The translations under genes and the position numbers were made by a program. The notes beneath the pieces are model-generated. The model was not told the DNA's origin. It worked only from the letters and a program-made list of their open reading frames with translations, and did no database searches. From NCBI GenBank assembly GCA_032622095.1, contig CP136062.1, positions 198,345,887 to 198,409,886 of the forward strand: a stretch of 64,000 nt of DNA, read 5' to 3'. This document shows, piece after piece, positions 22,250-35,322 of the stretch (position 1 is its first letter; each line of letters opens with the position of its first letter). The DNA comes from Siphonodentalium dalli (Eukaryota > Mollusca > Scaphopoda > Gadilida > Siphonodentaliidae).

Positions 22250-24055
22250 TAGAGACCTTTCGCAAAACTCACGTTTACGATTACGGATACGGATAGGGTA
22301 CTACGTCACCAACATTTGTGTACTTTCTAATCGTTGTCGTATTTTACTATCCGCAATAACGGTTACGATTTCATGGTTTCTAATAAGCTCAAATAACACC
22401 TGAAATTTATTTTCTGCAATATATCACTTTACTCCGTTCGAGACTGTATATGTATATCATGTAAACCATCCAGTTGTATTGAGCTACAACCTCGGGTGCT
22501 GTTTATATTGACAATCACTGTACTCGTCGTCGTGAATCTCGAGCTTCCCGCGAAATAAGATCGCTATTCACAACGGATAGTAATCGCTGGCTGCGACACA
22601 ACACTTTGCAGTAATATATAGAAGTACACTATGAAACCAGTCGCCAAAAAAACACGACTGACATGGATTTGGTGGTACTAAAATAATATTTGGCACACCC
22701 ACCAACATCACCGTGTCGACTTTGTTACGATTTGATAGGACAAATCAGAAGTGATGCACATCAGCGAGCACAGCAAACTTATGTCTGATTTCCTAAACCC
22801 AAAGAGGTGATAGGCCTGGATGGGATAGGATATTAATTGATTCCCAATACACATACACAGAGACGTGGCGACAGGGGGGGGGGGTTGGGGGGTGTCTCAC
22901 CCTCCAACTTTCCATCAGTTAGAAATTTTCCAACCTTAGGGGTGTCAGGTTGGAAATTTCCAACACTTGGAAAGCTTGTGTCTTGGTCCCTCCCCGTGGC
23001 CAGTCAAAAACTTCTAGTTAATTTAAGAAAATAATATTGTACTACATTTGGTCAAAATTGTCACTGGAATTGTCATCAGTTGGAAATTTCCAACTCTATG
23101 AATGCTTGAGGCTAGTCTGGATGCCAGGATTTTGCGATTTTCTTGTTCACGTTTAAAAAAAAAATTCGCCCGGTGTGTCCTGGTCCCTCCCCGTGGCCAA
23201 TAAAAAACTGCTAATGAGTTTAAGAAAACAATATTTTACTACATTTGGTTAAAATCGTTGACTGAAAATTTCCAAACTAAGGGAGAGTATGAGGTTTGAA
23301 ATTTCCAACACTAGGAAAGTTTGAGGTCAGTCTAGATGCTAGGATTTAGCGATTTTCTTGTTTAGTTTTCACAATTTTCTCACACCGGGCCGAACAAACA
23401 TGATCGGCCCGGTGGGTCCTGGTCTATTGCCCGTAGTCGTGTGCACACCCCCAACGGAAACCCTCTAGCCACGTCCTTGCACATACATATTACATAATAA
23501 TGATGACAATTATGGATAATTCTGTCGTAAATTGTGGGGGATGGCATAATCTGGCTAGACTGTCTTTCTGCAGAAATCGCGTTGAAATGAAATTGCGGAC
23601 TGAAAGGGTCTTGAAGTGGTGGCGTCGTGGTTGATGTGAGGTCCAAATTTAGGAACCGCTCTTCCCCCATCAGCATAACGCCTATCAGGTCATCCATATG
23701 ATAACAACGAACTGAATTTCCACCACATATGACCTGGCATTTATACCTGTATTGCCATAATATATCACGAGAATCCCTGGTCGTACGTTGTGACTGGTCG
23801 AATTATTGACAATATAAACAGGTCATGATTATCGCATTGTTGCAAATGAGACGATAAGTGAAGTATTAAGGGACTGTATACCAAACACACGCTTTGAGTT
23901 GTAAAAGTGGTACGAAATAATGATGGTACGTGTTCGTCAAAACTCTTACGCGTAGTCGTTTTGCGAAAGGACTTTTTGGCCACACGGATAGACTTACGAC
24001 TACGAATAGCTATCCGTATTCGTAATCGTAAACGTGAGGATGCGAAAGGTCTCTA
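22250..24055. mobile_element. TIR element inside B, TAGAGACCTTTCGCA ends
   Basis: The left end TAGAGACCTTTCGCAAAACT and right end TGAGGATGCGAAAGGTCTCTA are inverted. Complementarity continues through CACGTTTACGATTACG.ATACGGATAG for about 50 bp. TA lies at both borders, and no longer duplication was seen. The interior contains a roughly 200-bp tandem repeat (TGGTCCCTCCCCGTGGCC at 22985 and 23186, with TTGGAAATTTCCAAC motifs). A minus-strand 105-codon frame (23380-23697) has no recognised domain. Confidence 0.7.
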
Positions 24056-24607
24056 ATAACACAAAAACACATACTGCGATTGACTTTGATTTCGTTGGCA
24101 TAAATTTTCGTCGTTTGTTATCAAAAGGCTTTTTCGACGGTACATGAATTCGTGGATCAGATATCATTTTTATGCACATCAACAGGTCCTACAATAGCAG
24201 CTGCATGACAAAAATGATGTGTGTACTATTGTGAAATTAGACCCCAATGTATTCCTGCGCTGAAAGCACATCACGCAGTCATTACCATAACAGCTACCAG
24301 CTTCATTTCAAACGTTGGCCAAGTAGGTATTTATTGTATTATGTAGCCTATTAAAGAAACCAATGCATTGATCATTGTCATACAAACTATGATAGCCGAG
24401 ATCAGATGATGTAGCATATCAATTTCGTTTCGGTGAATGAATGATAATGTATTGAACAAGATTACGCTTCATCTCGTCTTCTGTGTTTTTCTATACATAA
24501 ATTTTACGGCTTTTAGAAAACAGACCTTAATGTCCGATCTTTATTTCCATCTCGTATATTATATGGGTTTTTTGTTCATTCAACACAACAGTCGATTGTT
24601 TTGTTGG

Positions 24608-24648
24608 TTGTTGATTTCGTGGTTGAGCAAAACCACGAAATCAACGAA
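24608..24648. repeat. perfect short hairpin
   Basis: GTTGATTTCGTGGTT and AACCACGAAATCAAC are separated by a few bases, just left of the MITE at 24670. Confidence 0.6.
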
Positions 24649-24669
24649 TAACAGATCCCCACGAATTAA

Positions 24670-25137
24670 AGGTACTCAATCCGAACAGAGGGTCTCCATC
24701 TCAACAGATTCCAACAACAACAATCCGATCAGAGGGTCTTATATTACTATTTCTTTGGCTTTGGGGGTAACAAATATTTGATTCGAGTCGAGGAACCAAT
24801 CAAACAAAGCTCAGAGTTATTTTGATTTTTGAAATTTGTTAGTTTCTCGAAATGAGTACTAATAATTGCCGTCAGTTTCGTAACCTGCGCGAGATGTGTT
24901 CACCAAAACACAATTCAAACAGACAAGGATGGATAACTCTAAAATCAAGAGGTAATAATTTTGACTGTGTTCTGGGCCAGAAAGTATTCCCGATAATGAA
25001 AAATAATAGATTTCTAAATCGATATCTAACAAATCTGAGCTTTGATGGGTGACTTCCTCGACTCGAATCAAATATTTTTGACCCCCAAAGCCATTGAAAT
25101 AGTAATTGAGAGGAGTTTGATCGGATTGAGTACCTTT
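24670..25137. mobile_element. AGGTACTCAATC-family MITE, copy 1
   Basis: The ends AGGTACTCAATCCGA / TCGGATTGAGTACCT follow TTAA at left; the right site has decayed to TTGA. Long inner arms (TTTGATTCGAGTCGAGGAA against TTCCTCGACTCGAATCAAA) make most of it a fold-back. The 66- and 70-codon frames here are translations of the arms. Confidence 0.8.
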
Positions 25138-25144
25138 GAGGTTG

Positions 25145-25560
25145 TTCGAACGGTATGTAATTATTACTAATTAACGTTTGAAAAAAATACAGGTCAAGTT
25201 CGAACGAAAATGGATCACGGCCTGATGATTTTTGACAGAGTTATGCATCTTTTCACACTCAGAAATAATTTCTGTAATCCGGATGATAACTTGAACAGAA
25301 TTTCTTGTTAGTGGGTAAACGGTTTACAGTTCAGAAAACACAGGTCAAGTTGGAATGTTGTCATGGTTCAATGATTTTGATGAAGTTATGCGCCTTTGTT
25401 CTTCTTAAGAATCATCATACTGGTGATGCCTAAATGATAACTTGACCAAACTTCAAAATAAACTTTTGATATATGGTATATGTTCCACCTTTGAGAACAC
25501 ACAGGTCATAGTCAAGATGGAATCAAATCTTTCCACAATTCGGACCTTTTTTCTTATTCG
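25145..25560. repeat. dispersed repeat, AGGTCAAGTT..GAACG type, about 175-bp units
   Basis: AACACAGGTCAAGTT, TTTTGACAGAGTTATGC and GATAACTTGA(A/C)C recur in two to three tandem degenerate copies. It is non-coding. Confidence 0.5.
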
Positions 25561-27770
25561 TAGCCAACGCCAATAAAGTCACATCTTAAGCGGACGCGGG
25601 CTCACCAACATTTTTTATTTCATAACTTGTATACGCAAATGGGCCACAGTCATCCTTATGCATGGGATGTTATTGGTGGGGCGGATAGATGAAAATTAGT
25701 GCATGTTATGGTAAAAGTGCAACATTTGGCACACATCTGAAACACATGAATAGTAATTTTGGATATCATTCCAAGCTGGAAAATTGTCATGGTTGACATG
25801 GCAACCATTTTGGTGAAAACGCCTGTTTTCCTCCCATTTTAAGCCATTGTAAATTGCGGTTGACCAGTAACTGCGAGAAACACTGCTCAGTTTGTAGCTA
25901 TGTTAGTCGGACATGTATCAGACTGTATACCCGTTGACAACATTATCTTATATATTATGGGTAAATTCAAAATGGCGGATTAAATGGCAGCCATTTGATC
26001 GAAAATTGCACTTTAAGTTATGTATTCATTGTATTGCTGTATCCCAATTGTAGTGGAATGTGTGTACATTGTTTTTTATTTCAAACGTAAAATTTGCATA
26101 GACAAAACACCAATCCATGACTCCCGGCTATGGGTCATGTGTCAGGAAAAAACCTGTTTCCATGTCAACGATATCATATATGCACATACTAATCAGCTAA
26201 TATGTTGTTCTAATAACCATTAATGAGACAACACAACAAGCATCTTCGTGATACAAAATTATTTCAGTATTGATTCGAAGTCTTTACCCATTCATTACAT
26301 ATATACTCATATTGTCTTTTGAAGGATCGAGAAACCATGCTCGAATTTTATTTAGTATACTCCTTGACAACCGTTTGTATATAACTGAATACTCTCATTT
26401 GACTGTTAAAGGGTGTTCAATGTAAATGTCTTTAGGGACAGACTGACATTCGAAAATATAGATATAGATTAGTATATCTGAAGTAGTTTTCGACATATTA
26501 CTATTATGATCGGAAGAATATCCCAAAATCTATGAAAATTGAACTTAATCTTGGCATTTAAGTGCCCATGTATATGACATTGAATCCAGTCACCGAATAC
26601 CAGCGGTGCTATAGCTCACCAGCTAAAACCTTCCGACGTACATCAGAAAGCGCACGAGGCTTTCGTACAAATGTACTACAGAACACACCTACTCTAATGT
26701 TCCTTCCTAGCGACCTGCGCATACGTGTTTTGTCTGTATACATGGTGTTGTATACATCTAGGTCAAAATGTAACTCACACCATAATGAAACGCCCATGCA
26801 CGTATAGAAGGTGACATCACAAAGTGACCCGAGAAATTTATGATACCCTCACTTTGATCATTATTTGAAATGAAATCCCGATATAAACACACTATCTCAC
26901 AAATAAACTAACGCCGGCATTCCATCTATTGTTGTCTTGGCGTCTTCTAGTAGTAAAGATTGTTCACCAACAATGTCTTCATATTTACGATGATACATGA
27001 TGCTCGAGCATATAATCTGAAATTTCAAAATGAACTGCATATCGTATTTATGTGAAATGCAGCTGCACCTATTTATTGTGACACTGTCTTGTTAAGCTTT
27101 CATAACAGTTTAGGTTGACAGTCAGAAATGTGGATGCGCATGCGGATCGGTACACAATAATATGAACCTTATGTGAGCCCCTCTCCCTGGAAAACAGCTG
27201 CTAGTAAATATGAATATGGCTATTTTACGGGAGCTGGCAAATTAAGGTGGCGTTGTGATCCTTTGGAGAACAGTGCCCCAAATTGCATAGATGTCCGTCG
27301 ACACACAAGGAGCACCGTCCTCCAGACAGAGTGATATCATTTTTGCAGGATTGGGTTGCTTTATAATTTGGCTTTGAACCCAGTTTCTGGCGGAAAATGG
27401 TGTGAATGTTATGAGAATTGTGATACGGCCTGCAGGTAAGTAGGATGATTGGACTGTCTCAAAATGACGCACATTCAGGTTATCGCTGTAGCATGGGATA
27501 CCAAATAGGATATCAGTTACCTAAAAAAAAAACTATCTATCCGTCCACGTATCTCAATTTGACTCAACCGTCCGTCTGTGCGTGCGTGCGTCAATAATTT
27601 GATTGAGCACACCATACATGTTACAGCTCTCAACCAATCGTCACCACACGTCATATGAATCTTCGGTGTGATCTAATATGAAACGTACGTGACACAACCA
27701 TACACGCTGAGCCTCGAATTTATAAGAAGATAAATAGCTCAGATAGTTATTGAGAAGTCGTTTTAAGAAT
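25561..27770. other. interior of element B, no assigned gene
   Basis: This is unique or weakly repetitive AT-rich DNA. Frames at 26562-26807 (81 codons, plus) and 27242-27472 (76 codons, minus) have no recognised motif. Confidence 0.4.
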
Positions 27771-28005
27771 TACTATGGAGGGAAAGAGTTATGGGCCTGG
27801 CTTCACAACTATTTGACCCAGTGGCCTCATTTGAACAAATCTGAATGTGAGTCACCGAGGGAACTTCCACACCAAATATGAACATATTCGGTTGTATTGT
27901 TCCGGAGAAGATGTTTAAGGAATTGTTGACGGACGGATGGACGGACGAAGGACGATGAGTGATGACTATAGCTCCACCGGAGACTTCGTCTCAGGTGAGC
28001 TAAAA
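27771..28005 (+). repeat. interspersed repeat with GGACGGA stretch
   Basis: It starts near GGAAAGAGTTATGGGCCTGG and contains TTGACGGACGGATGGACGG, ending CTTCGTCTCAGGTGAGCTAAAAA. It matches pieces at 8050-8195 and 8560-8775. Confidence 0.65.
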
Positions 28006-29339
28006 AGTGATTTCCCCAAAAATCTCGGCTCGCACAGATTTTGGTCTGGTTATCTCAGTTTCGTTATTGCTTTATGTTAGTGTATCTCATGTTTCGATAA
28101 TGGTTGACAGAGTTCATGCATTTGTGACCTTCAGTCAGAATATTGTTTTCCATCTGAAATCCATTTACGACCAAACCGCAGTGCATTATATGTGGTATTT
28201 ATTACATAGAACACTTAAATTATAGGTATAATATATGAGCAAACGTAAACGTAATTTGCGAGCACGATTTTCATTGTTATGGGGTTAATGGAAGAGGTGT
28301 GTATCGTTTGCATGATTTGGCAAGAATATTTTAAGTTACACCAAGTATCAAGGTTATAAAACCTACACCTAGAATCCTAGATGTGTTCATGTATTTGTGT
28401 TTCGGCAGGCAGCCCAACAAAACTTCACTTAATGCTCTTGTTTACACATTGGTTCATTTATTTCATAAAAATAAGTTTTGGCCTGTTTTACAGAAAAAGC
28501 AATTGGTTGCAACCTGAATATTGGCATATTATCATGATTTAGAGGGGGCAAAAGGCCTTTTTCCACCCTTACTTAAGTTAAATCTTGCCTAAATTTGACC
28601 CTCAATTGTAAAATATGGGTTTGTTAATTTCCACTGAAATTCATGAAATGAAGCAACATTGAACATACAATAATGCGGCCACAAAAATTATAGAGTGTCT
28701 GTTTAGTTTGTTCACAACATGTTCACATACTTTACATGCCGGATGTATAGCACAACCAGAATGGAATGTTGGATTTCGACATCCAGACACAATAACTATG
28801 TCTCGATGACTCAACAGGTGAAATCACCAAGAAATGAGAAATCAGTCAGAAACAGTGTAGACAATCAAAGAACCAAGCAAATAATTATATATCTATATAA
28901 CCTGGCATATAATAAGCATTATCCAGTACTCCCTTATGTACAAAAAAAATTAGTGTCTATACATGTTTCGTATTTGGCCATTGACTTCCCCCTGTGGCGA
29001 CTCGATAGCGTAGTGATACCTTATTATTTCTCGACAGATGCATATGCAGAGAATTTCCTATTTACACGTATATTGTATCTCTTCTTGACCAAACATCTTT
29101 AATTTGGCTGGTTTAACCCAACATCTCCTGAAAACATGTTACATTACAACCGTGACTTGTGAAATACTTTAAAAATACATCCTCTCCATGCATGGATCCT
29201 GCTTGAAACAACCATTTATTTACTCAAATGCCTTTCAACATTCAATTGATGTCCAAGACATCCCCCATTTATCCAATACAAATACAAATGTAGAACAAAA
29301 CTGACACAAAGGCCCCCAGTCCAGTCACATATATATATA
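28006..29339. other. interior of element B, no assigned gene
   Basis: The longest frame is 127 codons (28719-29102, plus), with no recognisable domain and AT-driven composition. A TATATATATATATA run lies near 29328. Confidence 0.4.
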
Positions 29340-30347
29340 TATTACCTCCAAAACTTATTTTATTACTCGATAAAAATATGCATTAATTATAAATATATAA
29401 CTTGTTGTGATGGATTCCAAAATTCTCTCATTTTCACCAAAATTGAGTTCTACCCCAAAAATAAACCATAAACCATTGAATTACGCAACAAACCTCCTAT
29501 AACATGTTGACGTTGTCATAAGCTGTCGTTTATGTGAGTTCCTAACCAGAAACAAGGTTAAATGCTATTCAGAGCGACGAATTCCAGTTTTCAATGACAA
29601 TAAATTCAAAAAAGATGTTTTCCCCCCAAATTCTAAGCTTGCATATAATTTTATTTCTGGCTAGTCCATTGTTCATACATATCCATCCGTACATTTTGAA
29701 ATATAATACGTATCTGTGGTCGGCGACATGATTTAATTCGAATGATAAGACCCTGTCATGTCTTATACTGCACCAGTACATGGAGTATTATTTAGAGAGC
29801 AGGATTCCAGTATTCACTCAATTTATTAATAGACAATGTTTTACCCTGGTAACATCAGAACCTGCTTAATTCCACCAGATCTTTGCTATATCTATTAATT
29901 ACATCCAAGACTTAAATTATTACTCGATAAAACTGGAAAATTATATAAAAGTGTATGCATAGATTATAAATATCTTGTTGTGATGGATTCCAGATTTCTC
30001 TAATTTTTCACAAAAAAAGTGATGTTTACCCCAAAAAACCAACCCTAAAACTGACATACCTGAGATTTGTATTAAAACCGGTGAACATGATCACCTTTTG
30101 TTGTTTAGATAAGTTCCCAACCAGAAATAGAGGGAAATATTATTCAGGCAGCTGGATTCCATTTTCCACTTCTTTTTTTATGAAAAAGCCTGTTTTACCC
30201 AAAAAATAAGCAATCGTACAACATCTCACAAAAAGACAACATCGGCATGCTATCCGCTCAATCGAGACGAACATTTTGATATGTGTTTCAGTTTGTTACT
30301 CTCCGACATTGTTGGACCCATTTTTTCCGGTCTCTGCTGCTCCACTA
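29340..30347 (-). repeat. right tandem arm of element B, two units
   Basis: It is reverse complementary to the left arm. The anchor TTGTTGTGATGGATTCCA recurs at 29402 and 29972, 570 bp apart. Confidence 0.8.
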
Positions 30348-33300
30348 GTAGCAACATACCCCACGAGGTCAACCTGGAAAATGGTACTCGCTCGCTCGAC
30401 TCCGACCGGTGTTATTAACCCCTCAAAATCCGATAAAATGGTATATAAACACAAATAACATTGGGACCGCCCGTGACCGCCCGGGGCCGCCCCACGGGCC
30501 CGTGGACACAATATCTCGGTGTTATAACGTAGCGACATGCCACCCGAGGGCAACATAGAAAATTTACTCGCTCGCTCGTCTCCGGTCGGTCATATTAACC
30601 CCACAAATGCCGATATTGGCTAAAAGAGCCTGGGTGATTACGGGTGTCTTCGTGTGTTTTCAGACAGATTATTTTGGTCATTCGCGGTAGTGCAATACAC
30701 CTGAGTGTTAATTCCATATATTGACTCGTTGACGCGTCCACGGCCGATGTTATTAGCCCCTCAAAATACGGTAAAATAGTGTATAAACAAAATAACCTTG
30801 GGACCGCCCGGGACCGCCCGGGCGACACCATGGGCCCGTGTACACTATATCTCGACGTTATAACGTAGCGACATACCCCACGAGGTCATCCTAGAAAATG
30901 TTACTCGCTCGCCCGACTCCGGCCGGTGTTATTAACCCCTCAAAATCCGATAAAATGGTATATAAACAAAAAGAACATTGGGACCGCCCGGGACCGCCCG
31001 GATGGCCCCACGGGCCCGTGGACACAATATCTCGGCGTTATAACGTAGCAACATACCCCACGAGGTCAACCTAGAAAATGGTACTCGCTCGCTCGACTCC
31101 GGCCGGTGTTATTAACCCCTCAAAACCCGATAAAATGGTATATAAACAAAAAGAACATTGTGACCGCCCGGGAGGCCCCATGGGCACGTGGACACTGTAT
31201 CTCGACGTTATAACGTAGCGACATAGCCCACGAGGTCAACCTAGAAAATATTACTCGCTCACTCGACTCCGGTCGGTGTTATTAACCCCTAAAAATCCGA
31301 TAAAATGGTATATAAACAAAAAGAACATTGGGACCGCCCGGGTGGCCCCACTGGCCCGTGGTCACAATATCTCGACGTTATGACGTAGCGACATGCCACC
31401 CGAGGGCAACATAAAAAATTTACTCGCTCGCTCGTCTCCGGTCGGTCATATTAACCCCACAAATGCCGACATTGGCTAAAAGAGCCTGTGTGATTACAGG
31501 TGTCTTCGTGTGTTTTCAGACAGATTATTTTGGTGATTCGTGGTAGTGCAATACACCTGAGTGTTAATTATATATATTGACTCGTTGACCCGTCCACGGC
31601 CGATGTTATTAACCCCTCAAAACACAGTAAAATAGTGCATAAACAAAACGAACATTGGGACCGCCCGGGACCGCCCGGGCGACCCCATGGGCCCGTGTAC
31701 ACTTTATCTCGACGTTATAACGTAGCGACATACCCCACGAAGTCAACCTAGAAAATGTTACCCGCTCGCTCGACTCCGGTCGGTATTATTAACCCCTCAA
31801 AACCCGATAAAACGGTATATAAACAAAAAGAACATTGTGACCGCCCGGGACCGCCCGGGAGGCCCCATGGGCCCGTGGACACTGTATCTCGACGTTATAA
31901 CGTAGCGACATAGCCCACGAGGTCAACCTAGAAAATATTACTCGCTCACTCGACTCCGGTCGGTGTTATTAACCCCTAAAAATCCGATAAAATGGTATAT
32001 AAACAATAAGAACATTGGGACCGCCCGGGTGGCCCCACTGGCCCGTGGTCACAATATCTCGACGTTATGACGTAGCGACATGCCACCCGAGGGCAACATA
32101 AAAAATGTACTCGCTCGCTCGTCTCCGGTCGGTCATATTAACCCCACAAATGCCGACATTGGCTAAAAGAGCCTGTGTGATTACGGGTGTCTTCGTGTGT
32201 TTTCAGACAGATTATTTTGGTGATTCGTGGTAGTGCAATACACCTGAGTGTTAATTATATATATTGACTCGTTGACCCGTCCACGGCCGATGTTATTAAC
32301 CCCTCAAAACACAGTAAAATAGTGCATAAACAAAAAGAACATTGGGACCGCCCGGGACCGCCCGGGCGACCCCATGGGCCCGTGTACACTTTATCTCGAC
32401 GTTATAACGTAGCGACATACCCCACGAAGTCAACCTAGAAAATGTTACCCGCTCGCTCGACTCCGGTCGGTATTATTAACCCCTCAAAACCCGATAAAAT
32501 GGTATATAAACAAAAAGAACATTGTGACCGCCCGGGACCGCCCGGGAGGCCCCATGGGCACGTGGAGACTGTATCTCGACGTTATAACGTAGCGACATAG
32601 CCCACGAGGTCAACCTAGAAAAAATTACTCGCTCACTCGACTCCGGTCGGTGTTATTAATCCCTAAAAATCCGATAAAATGGTATATAAACAATAAGAAC
32701 ATTGGGACCGCCCGGGTAGCCCCACTGGCCCGTGGTCACAATATCTCGACGTTATGACGTAGCGACATGCCACCCGAGGGCAACATAAAAAATGTACTCG
32801 CTCGCTCGTCTCCGGTCGGTCATATTAACCCCACAAATGCCGACATTGGCTAAAAGAGCCTGTGTGATTACGGGTGTCTTCGTGTGTTTTCAGACAGATT
32901 ATTTTGGTGATTCGTGGTAGTGCAATACACCTGAGTGTTAATTATATATATTGACTCGTTGACCCGTCCACGGCCGATGTTATTAACCCCTCAAAACACA
33001 GTAAAATAGTGCATAAACAAAAAGGACATTGGGACCGCCCGGGCGACCCCATGGGCCCGTGTACACTTTATCTCGACGTTATAACGTAGCGACATACCCC
33101 ACGAAGTCAACCTAGAAAATGTTACCCGCTCGCTCGACTCCGGTCGGTATTATTAACCCCTCAAAATCCGATAAAATAGTATATAAACAAAAAGAACATT
33201 GGGACCGCCCGGGACCGCCCGGGAGGACCCATGGGTACGTGGATACTATAGCTCGACGTTATAACGTAGCGACATACCCCACAAGGTCAACCTAGAAAAT

Positions 33301-34211
33301 GGTACTCGCTCGCTCGACTCCGGTCGGTGTTATTAACCCCTCAAAATCCGATAAAATGGTATATAAACAAAAAGAACATTGGGGCCGCACGGGACCGCCC
33401 GGGCGGCCCCACGGGCCCGTGGACACAATATCTCGACGTTATAACATAGCGACATACCACCCGAGGGCAACATAGAAAAGTTACTCGCTCACTCGTCTCC
33501 GGTCGGTCATATTAACCCCACAAATGCCGATATTGGCCAAAAGAGCCTGGGTGATTACGGGTGTCTTCGTGTTTTTTCAGACAGATTATTTTGGTGATTC
33601 GCGGTAGTGCAATACACCTGAGTGTTAATTCCATATATTGACTCGTTGACGCATGCACGGCCGATGTTATTAACCCCTCAAAATACGGTAAAATAGTGTA
33701 TAAACAAAAAGAACTTTGTGGCCGCCCGGGTGACCCCATGGGCCCGTGGACACTATATCGCGACGTTATAACGTAGCGACATACCCCACGAGGTTAACCT
33801 AGAAAATGTTACTTGCTCGCTCGACTCCGGTCGGTGTTATTAACCCCTCAAAATCCGATAAAATGGTATATAAACAAAAATAACATTGGGACCGCCCGGG
33901 GCCGCCCTGGCGGCACCACGGGCCCGTGGACACAATCTCTCGACGTTATAAAGTAGCGACATGCTATCTGAGGGCAACATAGAACAATTTACTCGCTCGC
34001 TCGTCTCCGGCCGGTCATATTGACCCCACACATGCCGATATTGGCTAAAAGAGCCTGGGTGATTACGGGTGTCTTCGTGTGTTTTCAGACTGATTAATTT
34101 GGTTATTCGCGGTAGTGCAATACACCTGAGTGTTAATTCCATATATTGACTCGTTGAAGCGTCAACGGCCGATGTTATCCCCCCTCAAAATAGTGTATAA
34201 ACAAAAAGAAC
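30348..34211 (+). repeat. satellite A, main array with 687-bp higher-order repeat
   Basis: It continues the array cut at 20207. Monomers of about 175-180 bp alternate with the longer variant that carries GCTAAAAGAGCCTG and CAATACACCTGAGTGTTAAT. From about 31364 the pattern repeats every 687 bp (the anchor at GTCACAATATCTCGACGTTATGACG falls at 31364, 32051 and 32738) with very few differences between copies. Frames of 75-100 codons here are repeat translations. Confidence 0.92.
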
Positions 34212-35140
34212 TGAAGTCGTGCATGGGGTGTCAAAATGCACTTTATGTTACTAAATCGTCTGCGTAGCCAGAACCATGGTGGCCACCCGGGAATCCTTGC
34301 ATTTTCGGGACGGAATTCATGGAGCATTCTAAGGAAATGGTTATTCGCCGGCACACCGCCACCCCGCCACCACCTGAAAGGCAGTGCACCGAGATTCTCA
34401 GATAAAGTTTGCTTCCAGATCCAGGACATTACGTTAACATTCATGGATCGCATAATGTAATGCACAAATTCGCCGCCCACCACAACCAATTCAGATCGCA
34501 GATTTTTGTCTTCGCAATTCAACTTCCAGTTCTGGATATTGACTATTTGTGATTGAAGTGTCGTCTAGTGCACAAACTAACAAACTTATCTGACGTCGGA
34601 GTTTTAAGAATAATGTTATTCGCTATCCAATGGCAACCTAATATAACAGTTTTGAACGAAACGGTGCTTCCATGTCCAGGAAATGACTATTAACATTGAT
34701 GGGTCGCCTAATATAATACATAAAACAAGAAACTCATCTGACTTTCAAGTTTTAATAATAAAGTTATCCCCCCCCCCCCCCCCCCCCCACCAATTCAGGT
34801 CACAGGTCACAAATTTGTTTTTCGCAATTCCACTTCCAGTTTTAGAAAGTTTTTTTACTCGCCACCTCAAATTCCGATCACAGAAGTTGGCCCGAAAATT
34901 ACTTCTAAACCAAGAGAATGAGCTCTTGCGATGCAATGAGGCCTAATATAATTCTTAAAAACGAGCAACTATATTATTAATATCGAAATTCAGGGGGAAA
35001 ACATTATCCCCCCCCCCCCCAAACCAAATCAGATCACATATATTTGTTCGCAGCTCTATCTCCACTTATAGAAATTGAAAAGTCACTATTTAAGGACCGA
35101 CTAGTCTAATCTAACGCACCAATTTATACATGCCTAGAAT
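34212..35140. repeat. degenerate tandem repeat C, about 200 bp, with poly-C tracts
   Basis: Variants of TTCGCAATTC(A/C)ACTTCCAGTT, CCAATTCAG(A/G)TC and CGCCTAATATAAT recur about four times. C-tracts lie at 34769-34789 and 35010-35021. Confidence 0.55.
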
Positions 35141-35322
35141 ATTATCATATTATGACCAATAAATAGCGTTTATTGTAAAATAAGCCATTTGCCCCTTTAA
35201 GTCGTCTGAAGTTAACAGCATATATAACGTGGTGGGCTAATTTTACCCACATGTTTCAATTCTCACCGATCAGATTGCAAAAAAATTTGGTTATATAATT
35301 AATGATTTTATTTTATTAATAA

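Larger units (their letters stand above)
20208..30347. mobile_element. 10.1-kb element B with long inverted ends, inserted in satellite A
   Basis: The left end TAGTGGAGCAGC and right end GCTGCTCCACTA are flanked by GTA on both sides. Removing the element and one GTA restores an intact satellite A monomer (TTATAAC-GTA-GCAACAT), so this is a true insertion with a 3-bp duplication. The inverted ends are long and made of tandem subunits of about 550-600 bp: three at left (20208-21850) and about two at right (29340-30347). Shared text includes GGAATCCAGCTNNCT.AATAA and TTTTTGGGGTAAAA. A 3-bp duplication fits PIF/Harbinger, CACTA or Academ types, but the end sequence does not settle which. The interior (21851-29339) has no frame longer than 127 codons and no recognisable transposase. 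It contains two younger elements (22250-24055 and 24670-25137). Confidence 0.82.

Noticed and set aside
23380..23697. 105-codon minus frame (MDDLIGVMLMGEERFLNLDL)
   Set aside because: The end reads into a repeated stretch and no domain or splice partner was found. Noted only within the element at 22250-24055.
30595..34142. Repeated 75-100-codon minus frames beginning near CCCATGGG
   Set aside because: They recur in each satellite A monomer and break at every variant. They are repeat translations.
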